DNA from: RPQJ01 sp963748985
GTDB taxonomy: Bacteria > Pseudomonadota > Gammaproteobacteria > Steroidobacterales > Steroidobacteraceae
DNA: 64,000 nucleotides
Direction of reading: 5' to 3'
Assembly (NCBI GenBank): GCA_963748985.1
Contig: CAVVKQ010000024.1
Coordinates: forward strand, 1 to 64,000
In this document: positions 25,263 to 34,874 of the stretch, in pieces
How the letters are laid out: each line of letters opens with the position of its first letter
Numbering within the stretch: position 1 is the first letter of the stretch
Notes under the pieces: generated by a model
Told to the model about the DNA's origin: nothing
Database searches by the model: none
The model's input: the letters and a program-made list of their open reading frames with translations, nothing else
Made by a program: the position numbers and the translations under genes

Positions 25263-26714
25263 CTACGGGATGACCCGCGCGCAGAGTGCGAGCAACAACC
25301 CGGGATACAGCCCGAGCGCCAGCACCGCCAGCCCATTCAGGCTCAGGACGAAGCGCATCGCCCCGCCGCCGCCCTGCAGCGCCGCCTTGTCCGTCGGCTC
25401 GTCGAAGTACATCAGCTTCACGACGCGCAGGTAGTAGTAGGCGCCGACCACCGAAAGCGCGACGGCGACGATCGCGAGCCACAGACTGCCTATGTCCAGC
25501 ACGGCCTGGATCACGGCCAGCTTGGCCCAGAAGCCGACGAACGGCGGCACGCCTGCCATGCTGAACATCAGCATCAGCATCACCGCTGCGAACCACGGGC
25601 TGCGCGCGTTGAGACCCTTGAAATCCTCGAGGCTGTCGGCTTCGAATCCCTGGCGCGAGAGCAGGATGATCATGCCGAAGCCGCCGACCGACATGATCAC
25701 GTAGGTGATCGTGTAGTACAGCGCGGCCTCGTAACCCTGGCTGGTGCCGGCAAGGATGCCGAGCAGGATGAAGCCGACGTGCGAGATCGTCGAATACGCC
25801 AGCATGCGCTTGATGTTGGTCTGCGCGATCGCGACGACGTTGCCGACAATGATCGACAGCACCGCGACCATCGTGATCATGTCCTGCCAGCCCGTCGCAT
25901 GCACGGCACCCAGGCCCTCGGCGAGCAGCCGGAACGCCAGGGCAAACGAGCCGAGCTTCGGTGCGGCCGCCAGGAACAGCGTCACCGGCGTGGGTGCGCC
26001 GTGATAGACGTCCGGCACCCACGTGTGGAACGGTACGGCACCGAACTTGAAGGCAACGCCGACGACGATGAAGGCCAGGCCGAACAGCAAGCCGATCTGC
26101 CCTGCCGGCATCTGCAGCGCCGCGTTGCTGATCACGCCGAGCTCGAGCGACCCCGTGACGCCATAGATGATCGACATGCCGTAGAGCAGCGCGCCGGACG
26201 CGATCGATCCCAGCACGAAGTACTTGATGGCCGCTTCGGCTGCGATGCCGGAATCGCGATTGAATGCGACCAGCGCATACAGCGACAGTGCCAGCAGTTC
26301 CACGCCCAGGTAGAGGGTCACCAGGCTGTTGGCCGAGACCAGCACCATGATGCCGAGCAGCGCGAAGAGCCCGAGTACGTAGTACTCGCCTTTCAGGATG
26401 CGCCGCACCTGCAGGTAATTGTGTCCGTACAGGAACGCGACCGCGACTGCGCCGTATGCCACGATCTTCAGCAGGGCTGACAAGGGATCGGCCACGTACG
26501 TGCCGTGCCAACCGACCGTACGCTCGGTGAAGCCGGTCACGGTCGTGATCCAGGACGCGCCGGCCAGCGTCAGCAGCGACAGCACGAAGGTGACCCAGCG
26601 CGTCCGCTCGGTCAGGAAGAGGTCGACGAGCAGCACGACGCAGGTTGCCGCGAGCACGAACATTTCGGGCGCCGCGAGGACGAGGTCCAGCCGTGAGATG
26701 GATGCCAGGCTCAT
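25263..26714 (-). CDS. nuoN: NADH-quinone oxidoreductase subunit N, proximal copy
   Basis: A 483-residue complex I proton-channel subunit, intact, about 97% identical to the distal copy by eye. All channel residues are retained. Over the last 190 bases the two genes differ at about 8% of positions with no amino-acid change, so both copies have been under protein-level constraint since the duplication. Its ATG overlaps the nuoM stop (ATGA), a small difference from the distal copy. Confidence 0.96.
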   Translation of the reverse strand: MSLASISRLDLVLAAPEMFVLAATCVVLLVDLFLTERTRWVTFVLSLLTLAGASWITTVTGFTERTVGWHGTYVADPLSALLKIVAYGAVAVAFLYGHNYLQVRRILKGEYYVLGLFALLGIMVLVSANSLVTLYLGVELLALSLYALVAFNRDSGIAAEAAIKYFVLGSIASGALLYGMSIIYGVTGSLELGVISNAALQMPAGQIGLLFGLAFIVVGVAFKFGAVPFHTWVPDVYHGAPTPVTLFLAAAPKLGSFALAFRLLAEGLGAVHATGWQDMITMVAVLSIIVGNVVAIAQTNIKRMLAYSTISHVGFILLGILAGTSQGYEAALYYTITYVIMSVGGFGMIILLSRQGFEADSLEDFKGLNARSPWFAAVMLMLMFSMAGVPPFVGFWAKLAVIQAVLDIGSLWLAIVAVALSVVGAYYYLRVVKLMYFDEPTDKAALQGGGGAMRFVLSLNGLAVLALGLYPGLLLALCARVIP

Positions 26715-28231
26715 GGTCCGACCTTCGTCATCATCATCTGCTGCACCAGTTGCTCGAGGGTCGGCCGCATCACGTCGAGCAGCGGCGCCGGCCACAGGCC
26801 CAGCACGAGCACGGCGATGGCGAGCACGCCCAGCACGAGGAATTCACGACCGTTCAGGTCCTGCAAATGCGCGACGTGGTCGTTGCCGACGGGACCGAAC
26901 ACGACGCGCTTGACGAGCCATAGCGTGTAGGCCGCGCCGAGGATCAGCGTGGTTGCCGCGAGGAACGCGTACCAGAAGTTGGCCTTGAAGGCCGCAAGGA
27001 TCACCAGGAACTCGCCGACGAACCCTGACGTGCCGGGCAGGCCCGCGTTGGCCATCGCGAACAGCACCATGAACGCACCGAAGATCGGCATGGTGTTGAT
27101 CACGCCGCCGTAGTCCGCGATCTGGCGGCTGTGCATGCGGTCGTACAGCACGCCGATGCAGAGGAACAGCGCGCCGGACACGAGCCCGTGCGAGATCATC
27201 TGCACCATCGCGCCATCGAGGCCCATGGCCGCGCCCTGGACCTGGCCGGTGGCACGGACGATCTCGAAGGCGATGAAGGCGCCGAGCGTGACGAAACCCA
27301 TGTGCGCGATCGACGAGTACGCGATCAGCTTCTTCATGTCCTGCTGCACCAGCGCCACGAAGCCGATGTAGACGACGGCCGTGAGCGACAGCGCGATGAT
27401 CAGCCAGTCGAGCTCCCGCGAGGCGTCCGGAGTCATGGGCAGACTGAAACGCAGGAAGCCGTAGCCACCCATTTTCAGCATGATCGCGGCCAGGATCACC
27501 GAGCCGCCGGTCGGCGCTTCGACGTGCGCGTCCGGCAACCAGGTGTGGACCGGCCACATCGGCACCTTGACCGCAAACGCCACGAGGAACGCGCTGAAGA
27601 TCAGCACCTGCTCACGCATCGAGAGCGGGAGCGCCTGCAGGTCGGCGATCGAGTAGCTGCCGCCCTGCAGGTACATGTAGATGAGCGCCACCAGCATGAG
27701 CACCGAGCCCAGGAAGGTGTAGAGGAAGAACTTGACCGTGGCGTACACGCGCCGCGTACCGCCCCAGACGCCGATGATCACGAACATCGGGATCAGCATG
27801 GCCTCCCAGAGGACGTAGAACAGCATCGCATCGAGCGCCGCGAACACGCCGATCATCAGGCCTTCGAGGATCAGGAAGGCGGCGAAGTACTGCGCCGGCC
27901 GCTTCTCGATCACGGTCCAACCGGCAATGACGACCAGCGGTGTGATGAAGGCCGTCAGCACGATCAGCGGCATCGAGATGCCGTCCACGCCGAGCGCGTA
28001 CCAGGCGTTGAAGGCGCCGATCCACGGCTGCTGCTCGAAGAACTGCATCGAGGCGGTCGAGGGGTCGAACTCGCGCCAGAGCAGCACGCTGATTGCAAAC
28101 GTGGCGAGGCTCGCCAAGAGCGCAAGCCAGCGGCCGACTGCGACATTGCGCTCGCCGACGAGGAGCAGCAGCACCCCGGCGGCGATGGGCAGCCAGACGA
28201 GGACGCTCAGGATGGGCCAGTCGAGTTGCAT
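26711..28231 (-). CDS. nuoM: NADH-quinone oxidoreductase subunit M, proximal copy
   Basis: A 506-residue antiporter-like proton channel subunit. Same motifs as the distal copy (VLWEAMLIPMFV, KVPMWPVHTWLPDAH). The C terminus reads TKVGP, two residues longer, and therefore overlaps nuoN. Normal length, no disruption. Confidence 0.96.
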   Translation of the reverse strand: MQLDWPILSVLVWLPIAAGVLLLLVGERNVAVGRWLALLASLATFAISVLLWREFDPSTASMQFFEQQPWIGAFNAWYALGVDGISMPLIVLTAFITPLVVIAGWTVIEKRPAQYFAAFLILEGLMIGVFAALDAMLFYVLWEAMLIPMFVIIGVWGGTRRVYATVKFFLYTFLGSVLMLVALIYMYLQGGSYSIADLQALPLSMREQVLIFSAFLVAFAVKVPMWPVHTWLPDAHVEAPTGGSVILAAIMLKMGGYGFLRFSLPMTPDASRELDWLIIALSLTAVVYIGFVALVQQDMKKLIAYSSIAHMGFVTLGAFIAFEIVRATGQVQGAAMGLDGAMVQMISHGLVSGALFLCIGVLYDRMHSRQIADYGGVINTMPIFGAFMVLFAMANAGLPGTSGFVGEFLVILAAFKANFWYAFLAATTLILGAAYTLWLVKRVVFGPVGNDHVAHLQDLNGREFLVLGVLAIAVLVLGLWPAPLLDVMRPTLEQLVQQMMMTKVGP

Positions 28232-28243
28232 GGTGCTTGGTGC

Positions 28244-30196
28244 TCAGCTTCGCCAGAGGAGCCATGCGAGCAGGACCGAGAGCCCGATGATCGTCGCGAA
28301 GGCGTAGTGATAGAGGTACCCGGACTGCAGGCCGCGGGCGGTCTGGGCCACCCACGCGACCAGGCGGGCCGAACCATTGACCGCCGCGCCGTCGATCAGG
28401 GCGACATCGCCGCCCTTCCAGAGCGCCATGCCGAGTTTGCGGCTGCCTGCCGCGATGACGTTCTCGTTGAACCAGTCGAAGTAGTACTTGTTCTCGAGCA
28501 GCGTGTAGAGGCCGCCCGCCTTCTCGCGCAGCACGGCGGCAAGCGATGGTCGCTGCAGGTACAGGAACCAGGCTGCGAGCACGCCCGCGGCCGCGAGCCA
28601 GACCGCCGGACCGGTGAGGCCGTGCAGGACGAACGCCGCCGGTCCGTGGTATTCGCGCCCCAGTTCGCCGAGCACGTCGTGCGCCGGCGCGACGACGATT
28701 GCCCCCTGGAAATAGCCGCCGAACAGCAGCGGCCCGATTCCCGGCCAGCCGATCAGCACCGAGGGAATTGCGAGCAGGATCAATGGCAACGTCACCACCC
28801 AGGGGCTCTCGTGCAAATGCTCCTTCGTGTGGGGGTCCATGCGCCCCTCACCGTGGAACGTCATGAACACCAGCCGGAACGAGTAGAACGCCGTGACGAA
28901 CACGCCGATCAACAGGCACCAGTAGGCGTAGGTCGCGCCTGGCAGGTGCGAGGCATGCACCGCCTCGATCACCGCATCCTTGGAGAAGAACCCGGAAAAG
29001 CCAGGGAACCCGATCAGTGCGAGCGAACCGATAAGAGCGGTGGCGTACGTGATGGGCATGTACTTCCTGAGGCCACCCATCTTCCGCATGTCCTGCTCGT
29101 GGTGCATCGCGATGATGACCGAGCCGGCGGCGAGGAACAGCAGCGCCTTGAAGAATGCGTGCGTCATCAGGTGGAAGATCGAGCCTGCGTACGCAGAGAC
29201 GCCCAGGTCCGCAGTCATGTAGCCGAGCTGGGACAAGGTCGAGTACGCCACGACCCGCTTGATGTCGTTGTTGACGATGCCGAGGAACCCCATGAACAGG
29301 GCCGTCGTTGCGCCGATCACCAGCACGAAGCTGAGCGCGGTCTCCGACAGTTCGAACAAAGGCGACATCCGCGCGACCATGAAGATGCCGGCCGTCACCA
29401 TCGTGGCCGCGTGGATCAACGCCGAAATCGGCGTTGGGCCTTCCATCGAATCGGGCAGCCAGACGTGCAGCGGCACCTGGGCCGACTTGCCCATCGCGCC
29501 GATGAACAGCGCGATGCAGATCACCGTGGCGGCCTGCCAGGCGTGGCCGGGAATGAGTTCGAACGTGCTGCCGGCGATCATCCCGGTCTGCGCGAAGATC
29601 TCCGAGTAGTGCAGCGAACCGGTCAGGTGAACCAGGCCGGCGATGCCGAGCAGGAAGCCGAAGTCGCCGACGCGGTTGACCAGGAAGGCTTTCATGTTGG
29701 CGAATATCGCCGTCGGTTTCGTGTACCAGAAGCCGATCAGCAGGTAGGACACCACGCCCACCGCCTCCCAGCCGAAGAACAGCTGCATCAGGTTGTTCGA
29801 CATCACGAGCATGAGCATCGCGAAGGTGAACAGCGAGATGTAGCTGAAGAACCGCGTGTAGCCCGGGTCGTCGCGCATGTAGCCGATGGTGTAGATGTGC
29901 ACCATCAGCGAGATGAAGGTCACGACGACCATCATCAGGGCCGAGAGCCGGTCGACCAGGAAACCGACCTCCATCCGGATGCCGTCGCTGACCAGCCAGG
30001 TGTAGACCGGGCCGTCGAAGACCGGCGCGCCGTCGAGCAGCCCGAGCAGGACCTTGACGGAGAGCGCGCAGGCAATCGCAATGCTGGCGGTCGTGAGGCT
30101 GTGGGTAGCCGCGCGACCAATCTGCTTGCCGAGCAATCCCGCAATGATCGATGCGACCAGCGGCGCCCCGACGATGATGAGCAGCGTCTGTTCCAC
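28244..30196 (-). CDS. nuoL: NADH-quinone oxidoreductase subunit L, proximal copy
   Basis: A 650-residue terminal proton-channel subunit with lateral helix, intact and the same length as the distal copy. Key motifs FFGWEAVGVVSYLL and KSAQVPLHVWLPDS are retained. Differences are scattered, for example RIAGSTFELL against MIAGSTFELI near residue 225. Confidence 0.96.
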   Translation of the reverse strand: MEQTLLIIVGAPLVASIIAGLLGKQIGRAATHSLTTASIAIACALSVKVLLGLLDGAPVFDGPVYTWLVSDGIRMEVGFLVDRLSALMMVVVTFISLMVHIYTIGYMRDDPGYTRFFSYISLFTFAMLMLVMSNNLMQLFFGWEAVGVVSYLLIGFWYTKPTAIFANMKAFLVNRVGDFGFLLGIAGLVHLTGSLHYSEIFAQTGMIAGSTFELIPGHAWQAATVICIALFIGAMGKSAQVPLHVWLPDSMEGPTPISALIHAATMVTAGIFMVARMSPLFELSETALSFVLVIGATTALFMGFLGIVNNDIKRVVAYSTLSQLGYMTADLGVSAYAGSIFHLMTHAFFKALLFLAAGSVIIAMHHEQDMRKMGGLRKYMPITYATALIGSLALIGFPGFSGFFSKDAVIEAVHASHLPGATYAYWCLLIGVFVTAFYSFRLVFMTFHGEGRMDPHTKEHLHESPWVVTLPLILLAIPSVLIGWPGIGPLLFGGYFQGAIVVAPAHDVLGELGREYHGPAAFVLHGLTGPAVWLAAAGVLAAWFLYLQRPSLAAVLREKAGGLYTLLENKYYFDWFNENVIAAGSRKLGMALWKGGDVALIDGAAVNGSARLVAWVAQTARGLQSGYLYHYAFATIIGLSVLLAWLLWRS

Positions 30197-30199
30197 GGC

Positions 30200-30505
30200 T
30201 CAGCCCCTCATCGAATCGAGGTCTTCGACGTTGATGCTGCGCCGTTCGCGGAACAGCACGACCAGGATGGCCAGGCCGATCGCGGATTCGGCGGCAGCGA
30301 CCGTCAGGATGAAGAACACGAACACCTGCCCGGCCAGGTCGCCGAGGTGATGCGAGAAGGCGATGAAGTTGAAATTGACCGACAGCAGCATGAGCTCGAT
30401 GCACATGAGCAGCAGCAGCACGTTCTTGCGGTTGATGAAAATGCCTGCAACCGAAAGGCTGAACAGGATGCCGGACAGCAGCAGGACGTGGGACAGCGGG
30501 ATCAT
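30200..30505 (-). CDS. nuoK: NADH-quinone oxidoreductase subunit K, proximal copy
   Basis: A 101-residue three-helix membrane subunit, MrpC-like, with both conserved membrane Glu residues. It differs from the distal copy only at FSLSVAG and EDLDSMRG. Overlaps nuoJ by ATGA. Confidence 0.97.
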   Translation of the reverse strand: MIPLSHVLLLSGILFSLSVAGIFINRKNVLLLLMCIELMLLSVNFNFIAFSHHLGDLAGQVFVFFILTVAAAESAIGLAILVVLFRERRSINVEDLDSMRG

Positions 30506-31107
30506 TGCCTGGCCTCCGCGTCCATCTTGACGATGCGCACGCGATCCTTCGCCCTGACTGCAACCTGCTTGCCGATGTCCTGGACCTTCTGTCCCGGACG
30601 GTCACGCATGGTGAGCGTGATGGCCGCCACGATCGCGACCAGCAGGATGACGGCCGCGATCTCGAACGGGTACAGGTACTGCGTGTAGAGCAGGTGCCCG
30701 AGTTCCTGCGTGTTCGAATAATCCGCGGGCCGGTCGACGACCGCCGCAGCCGTGTCGTCCAGGCCCAGCTTGCGCACGTAGACCACCAGGCCGATCTGCG
30801 CCGCCACGATCAGGGCAATCAGCGCACCCAGCGGGGCATAGCGGGTAAAGCCCTGCCGCAGCTTCTCGACGTCGACGTCGAGCATCATCACCACGAACAG
30901 CCACAGCACCATCACCGCGCCGACGTAGACCACGATCAGCGTCAGCGCAAGGAACTCGGCCTGGAGCAGCAGCCAGATCACGGCACTGTTCAGGAAGGCC
31001 GCGACCAGGAACAGGGCGCAGTGCACCGGGTTGCGCGCCGTAATGACACCCAGTGCGGTCAGCACCAGGATCGCGCCGAAGACGTAGAAGAGGACGTTGA
31101 CGATCAT
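30502..31107 (-). CDS. nuoJ: NADH-quinone oxidoreductase subunit J, proximal copy
   Basis: A 201-residue five-helix membrane subunit. Starts at the ATG at 31107, 17 bases after nuoI; the in-frame extension beyond it is read in the wrong frame of nuoI and was rejected. Near identical to the distal copy, with changes such as VVDRPADYSNTQE against VADRPAGYSNTLE. Confidence 0.96.
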   Translation of the reverse strand: MIVNVLFYVFGAILVLTALGVITARNPVHCALFLVAAFLNSAVIWLLLQAEFLALTLIVVYVGAVMVLWLFVVMMLDVDVEKLRQGFTRYAPLGALIALIVAAQIGLVVYVRKLGLDDTAAAVVDRPADYSNTQELGHLLYTQYLYPFEIAAVILLVAIVAAITLTMRDRPGQKVQDIGKQVAVRAKDRVRIVKMDAEARQ

Positions 31108-31124
31108 GTGCGGGGTCGCCTCGG

Positions 31125-31604
31125 TCAGCGGTAGCGCGCGTCGGCGGCCTTGTCGGCCGCGATCATGGCTTCGTAGCGCTCGCCGATCGCGAGCAGCTTG
31201 TCCTTGGTCATGATGTTCTCGCCGCGGTTTTCCATGTGGTACTCGTGGATGCGGGTCTCCACGATCGCATCGACCGGGCAGGCTTCCTCGCAGAAACCGC
31301 AGTAGATGCACTTGAACAGGTCGATGTCGTACCGCGTCGTGCGGCGCGTGCCGTCGGCGCTGACGTCGGACTCGATCGTAATCGCGAGCGCCGGGCAGAC
31401 CGCCTCGCAGAGCTTGCAGGCGATGCAACGCTCCTGGCCGTTGGCGTAACGGCGCAGCGCATGCAGGCCGCGATAGCGCGGCGACTGCGGGGTCTTCTCC
31501 TCCGGGTACTGGACGGTGAATTTCGGCGCGAAGAACGCGCGCAGCGTCACCCGCAGGCCCTGCAGCAGTTCCCAGAGGAAGAAGGTCTTGATGAAGCTAC
31601 GCAC
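31125..31604 (-). CDS. nuoI: NADH-quinone oxidoreductase subunit I, proximal copy
   Basis: A 159-residue ferredoxin-type subunit with two 4Fe-4S motifs (CIACKLCEAVCP, CIYCGFCEEACP), linking the peripheral arm to NuoB. Intact, three or four substitutions from the distal copy. Confidence 0.97.
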   Translation of the reverse strand: MRSFIKTFFLWELLQGLRVTLRAFFAPKFTVQYPEEKTPQSPRYRGLHALRRYANGQERCIACKLCEAVCPALAITIESDVSADGTRRTTRYDIDLFKCIYCGFCEEACPVDAIVETRIHEYHMENRGENIMTKDKLLAIGERYEAMIAADKAADARYR

Positions 31605-31616
31605 GATCTCGCTACC

Positions 31617-32678
31617 TCAGGCGGCCCACGGACCGATCTTGCAGACCCACATCGCTGCCTCGGCACACAGCCAGACCAGCGTGACGGGGATGAACACCTT
31701 CCAGCCGAGCCGCATGATCTGGTCGTAACGGTACCGCGGGAACGTCGCGCGGAACCACAGGAAGCAGAACAGGAAGAAGCAGGTCTTGAGGATGAACCAG
31801 TGCAGGCCAGGCGCCGCGAGCAAGGTGATGTCGCCGAGCACCGGGTAGCCCTCGAACGGCGACAGCCAGCCGCCAAGGAAGAACGTGGCCGACAACGCCG
31901 AGATCAGGATCATGTTGGCGTATTCGGCGAGGAAGAACAGCGCGAACGCGATGCCCGAATACTCGACGTGGAAACCGGCGACGATTTCCGACTCGCCTTC
32001 CGCGACATCGAACGGTGCGCGATTGGTTTCCGCCACTCCCGCGATGAAGTAGACGACCATCAGCGGGAACAGCCAGAACCAGTACCAGCTGCCGGGCCCG
32101 CCCGCCTGCGCCGCCACGATCTTGCCGATATTGAGCGTGCCCGCCGCCATCACCACGCCGACCAGCGCGAAACCCATCGCGATCTCGTACGCGACGATCT
32201 GCGCCGCCGAGCGCATGGCGCCGAGGAACGCATACTTCGAGTTCGCAGCCCAGCCGGCGAGGATGATGCCGTAGGCGCCGAAGCCCGCGAGCGCCAGGAT
32301 GTAGAGCACGCCCGCATCGATGTGCGCGATCGCAAAACCAGGCCACAGCGACATCACCGCCCAGGCCGCGAAGGCAGGCGTGAGCGTCAACAGCGGCGCG
32401 ACGACGAACAGGTAGCGGTTCGAGCGCGACGGGACGACGACTTCCTTCAGCAGCAGCTTGATGACGTCGGCGAACGGCTGCAGCAGGCCGAACGGTCCCA
32501 CCCGGTTCGGGCCGATGCGCACCTGCATGTAGCCGATGACCTTGCGCTCGGCCAGCGTCGTGTAGGCCACGCACAGGATCACCGTGATCGTGACCGCCAG
32601 GATCTGGCCGAGGCTGACCAGCATAGTCCGCAGCCATTCGGGCTGTGACAGCCAGAGCGCGACGATCGTGTCGATCAT
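31617..32678 (-). CDS. nuoH: NADH-quinone oxidoreductase subunit H, proximal copy
   Basis: A 353-residue quinone-site subunit with its native N terminus (MIDTIVALWLSQPEWLRT). It provides the reference for the altered distal copy. The start overlaps the nuoG stop by ATGA, tying it to the upstream peripheral-arm genes. About eight or nine membrane helices and the conserved acidic loop PFDVAEGESEIVAGF. Confidence 0.97.
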   Translation of the reverse strand: MIDTIVALWLSQPEWLRTMLVSLGQILAVTITVILCVAYTTLAERKVIGYMQVRIGPNRVGPFGLLQPFADVIKLLLKEVVVPSRSNRYLFVVAPLLTLTPAFAAWAVMSLWPGFAIAHIDAGVLYILALAGFGAYGIILAGWAANSKYAFLGAMRSAAQIVAYEIAMGFALVGVVMAAGTLNIGKIVAAQAGGPGSWYWFWLFPLMVVYFIAGVAETNRAPFDVAEGESEIVAGFHVEYSGIAFALFFLAEYANMILISALSATFFLGGWLSPFEGYPVLGDITLLAAPGLHWFILKTCFFLFCFLWFRATFPRYRYDQIMRLGWKVFIPVTLVWLCAEAAMWVCKIGPWAA

Positions 32679-34864
32679 GCCGCACCCCCGGCTGCGCCAG
32701 CCTGACCATCCACCGTGGCCTGCAGCGGCGCAGAGCGACGCACGATGGCGTCGACACCGTAAATGGCGATTTCGCGCGTTACGTCCATCGCCGCCAGGCG
32801 ACCCGGCGCGAATGCAGCCGCAGCGCCTACCCCGCCCGTGTACGTGTCGAGTTCATGACGAAGTTCGTCACGCACTTCTTCGGAGCTGACGTAGTCGAAC
32901 CCGGCGAGCCCGAGCAGGTTGCCGAGCACGCGCAGGATCTTCCACGCGGGCCTGGCTTCACCGGCCGGTTTAGAAACTCCCGCGACACTCTGCCAGCACC
33001 CTTCGACGTTGACCCAGGTGCCCGAGGTTTCGGCGAACACCGCGCTCGGCAGGATCACGCTGGCGTTAGCGAGGATCTCCTCGCTCGCATACGGCGTAAT
33101 TGCAACGACGCAGTCCGCGCCGCGCAACGAGGCTTCGATGGCGGACGAAGGCACGAGGTCTGCCGATTCGATGCCGCCGACGAGCACGTACGCCCTGAGC
33201 CGCGCCGCGATCATCTCGACGGCATTGAGACCTGGCGCGGCGACTGCACGACCGCCTGCGGCGCGATGCGGGAGAACGCCCGCCAGTGCCGCGCCGACGG
33301 CGTTGCCTCCTTCCGGCAGGAATCCGAGCTGCGCGCCAGTTGCATCAGCGAGCGCCATCGCCAGGGCCCGGAGTTCCGAGTACGCAGCGTGATGCTGGGC
33401 GAGCGCGCCGAGCAGGATGACGCGCAGTTCGCCCGCCGCCAGCGTCGCCGCCACGGCCTCGTGCTGAGCCGTCGGCGTGACCCCCTCGATCGCGGCTGCC
33501 AGGCTCGATGGCGCGGCTTTGCCCTGCGCATTGAGCGACGCAACGAGTACGGCAGCCAGGTGCTGCGCCATGCCGAGCCCGTTGCTGGTGAGGTTGGCCG
33601 TGACCGGAAAACGCACGTCGTACGAACGCGGGTTGATGAACGAGACCTTGGCGCCGCGGCGCACGGCGCCCTGGCGAACACGGTGAGCGATCAGCGGCAC
33701 TTCCTTGCGCAGGTTCGAGCCGACCACCAGCACGCCCGCAGCCTGCTCGATTTCGGCGATGGAGCAGCCGAGCATCGGCGCGACCGGATCGTTCGCCTGG
33801 TCACGGAAATCGACGCGACGCAGGCGATGGTCGAGGTTGTTCGTGCCGATCGCACGCGCGATCTTCGCCGTGAGCGCGAGTTCTTCGAGTGACGCAATCG
33901 GCGAAGCAAGCACGCCGACCTGGGCCGGTCCCGTCTCGCGCACGACTTGCTGCAAGCCCCTGGCCGCCGCTTCGAGCGCGGCTTCCCAGTCGACTTCGCG
34001 CCAGGCACCGCCTTGCCTGATCATCGGCTTCACGGCACGGTCGGCCGAGTAAAAGCCTTCGTAGCTGAAGCGGTCGCGGTCGGCAATCCAGGACTCGTTG
34101 ATCGCTTCGTTCGCGCGCGGCACGATGCGCATGACCCGGCCGCGCAGCACGTGTGCGCTCAAGTTGGTGCCGACGCAATCGTGCGGCGACACGAGCGGCA
34201 CCTGCGTCATTTCCCAGGCGCGGGCGCGGTACCGGTACGGCTTGTTGTTCAACGCGCCCACCGGGCACAGGTCGATGATGTTCGCCGACAGCTCGTGGTC
34301 GATGCTCTGCTCGATGAACGTCGAGATCATCGTCTGTTCGCCGCGGCCAATCGTGCCGAGCGCGGGGACACCGGCGATTTCCTGGCCGAACCGCACGCAG
34401 CGCGTGCAGTGAATGCAGCGGGTCATGTCGGTGGAGACGAGCGGGCCGAGGTTCTCGTCCTTGAAAACGCGCTTGCGCTCGGCATAGCGGGACACGTCGC
34501 GCCCGAAGCCCATCGCGAGGTCCTGCAGTTCGCACTCGCCGCCCTGGTCGCAGATCGGGCAATCGAGCGGGTGGTTGATCAGCAGGAACTCCATGGTCGC
34601 TTTCTGCGCCGCGATCGCCCTGGGCGATTTCGTGAATATCTTCATGCCCTCGGCGACCGGCGTCGCGCAGGCGGGCAGCGGCTTCGGCGCCTTCTCGACT
34701 TCGACCAGGCACATGCGGCAGTTGGCCGCGATGCTCAGCTTGTCGTGGTAGCAGAATCGCGGGATGTAGACGCCGCTGGCATCCGTGACCTGGATGACCA
34801 TGGCGTTCTTGCGCGCCTTCATCGGCACACCGTCGACTTCGATATTGACCAGCTCTTCGCTCAT
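32675..34864 (-). CDS. nuoG: NADH-quinone oxidoreductase subunit G
   Basis: A 729-residue peripheral-arm subunit. The N-terminal 2Fe-2S ferredoxin domain has PRFCYHDKLSIAANCRMCLVEV and a further Cys at PLPACATPV. It is followed by a His-Cys cluster segment (HPLDCPICDQGGECELQD) and a 4Fe-4S motif (CIHCTRCVRFGQEIAG), then a molybdopterin-oxidoreductase-like domain that has lost cofactor binding, as in all NuoG. It passes electrons from NuoF/NuoE towards NuoI. The ATG at 34864 was chosen because the ferredoxin domain begins there. Only one copy exists, unlike nuoH-N. Confidence 0.95.
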   Translation of the reverse strand: MSEELVNIEVDGVPMKARKNAMVIQVTDASGVYIPRFCYHDKLSIAANCRMCLVEVEKAPKPLPACATPVAEGMKIFTKSPRAIAAQKATMEFLLINHPLDCPICDQGGECELQDLAMGFGRDVSRYAERKRVFKDENLGPLVSTDMTRCIHCTRCVRFGQEIAGVPALGTIGRGEQTMISTFIEQSIDHELSANIIDLCPVGALNNKPYRYRARAWEMTQVPLVSPHDCVGTNLSAHVLRGRVMRIVPRANEAINESWIADRDRFSYEGFYSADRAVKPMIRQGGAWREVDWEAALEAAARGLQQVVRETGPAQVGVLASPIASLEELALTAKIARAIGTNNLDHRLRRVDFRDQANDPVAPMLGCSIAEIEQAAGVLVVGSNLRKEVPLIAHRVRQGAVRRGAKVSFINPRSYDVRFPVTANLTSNGLGMAQHLAAVLVASLNAQGKAAPSSLAAAIEGVTPTAQHEAVAATLAAGELRVILLGALAQHHAAYSELRALAMALADATGAQLGFLPEGGNAVGAALAGVLPHRAAGGRAVAAPGLNAVEMIAARLRAYVLVGGIESADLVPSSAIEASLRGADCVVAITPYASEEILANASVILPSAVFAETSGTWVNVEGCWQSVAGVSKPAGEARPAWKILRVLGNLLGLAGFDYVSSEEVRDELRHELDTYTGGVGAAAAFAPGRLAAMDVTREIAIYGVDAIVRRSAPLQATVDGQAGAAGGAA

Positions 34865-34874
34865 GGTGACCTGA

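Noticed and set aside
17756..32678. The nuo duplication as a simple assembly error
   Set aside because: Not excluded, but the copies differ throughout and the junction falls inside a tRNA and a codon rather than at a repeat, which favours a real event; read mapping is still decisive.
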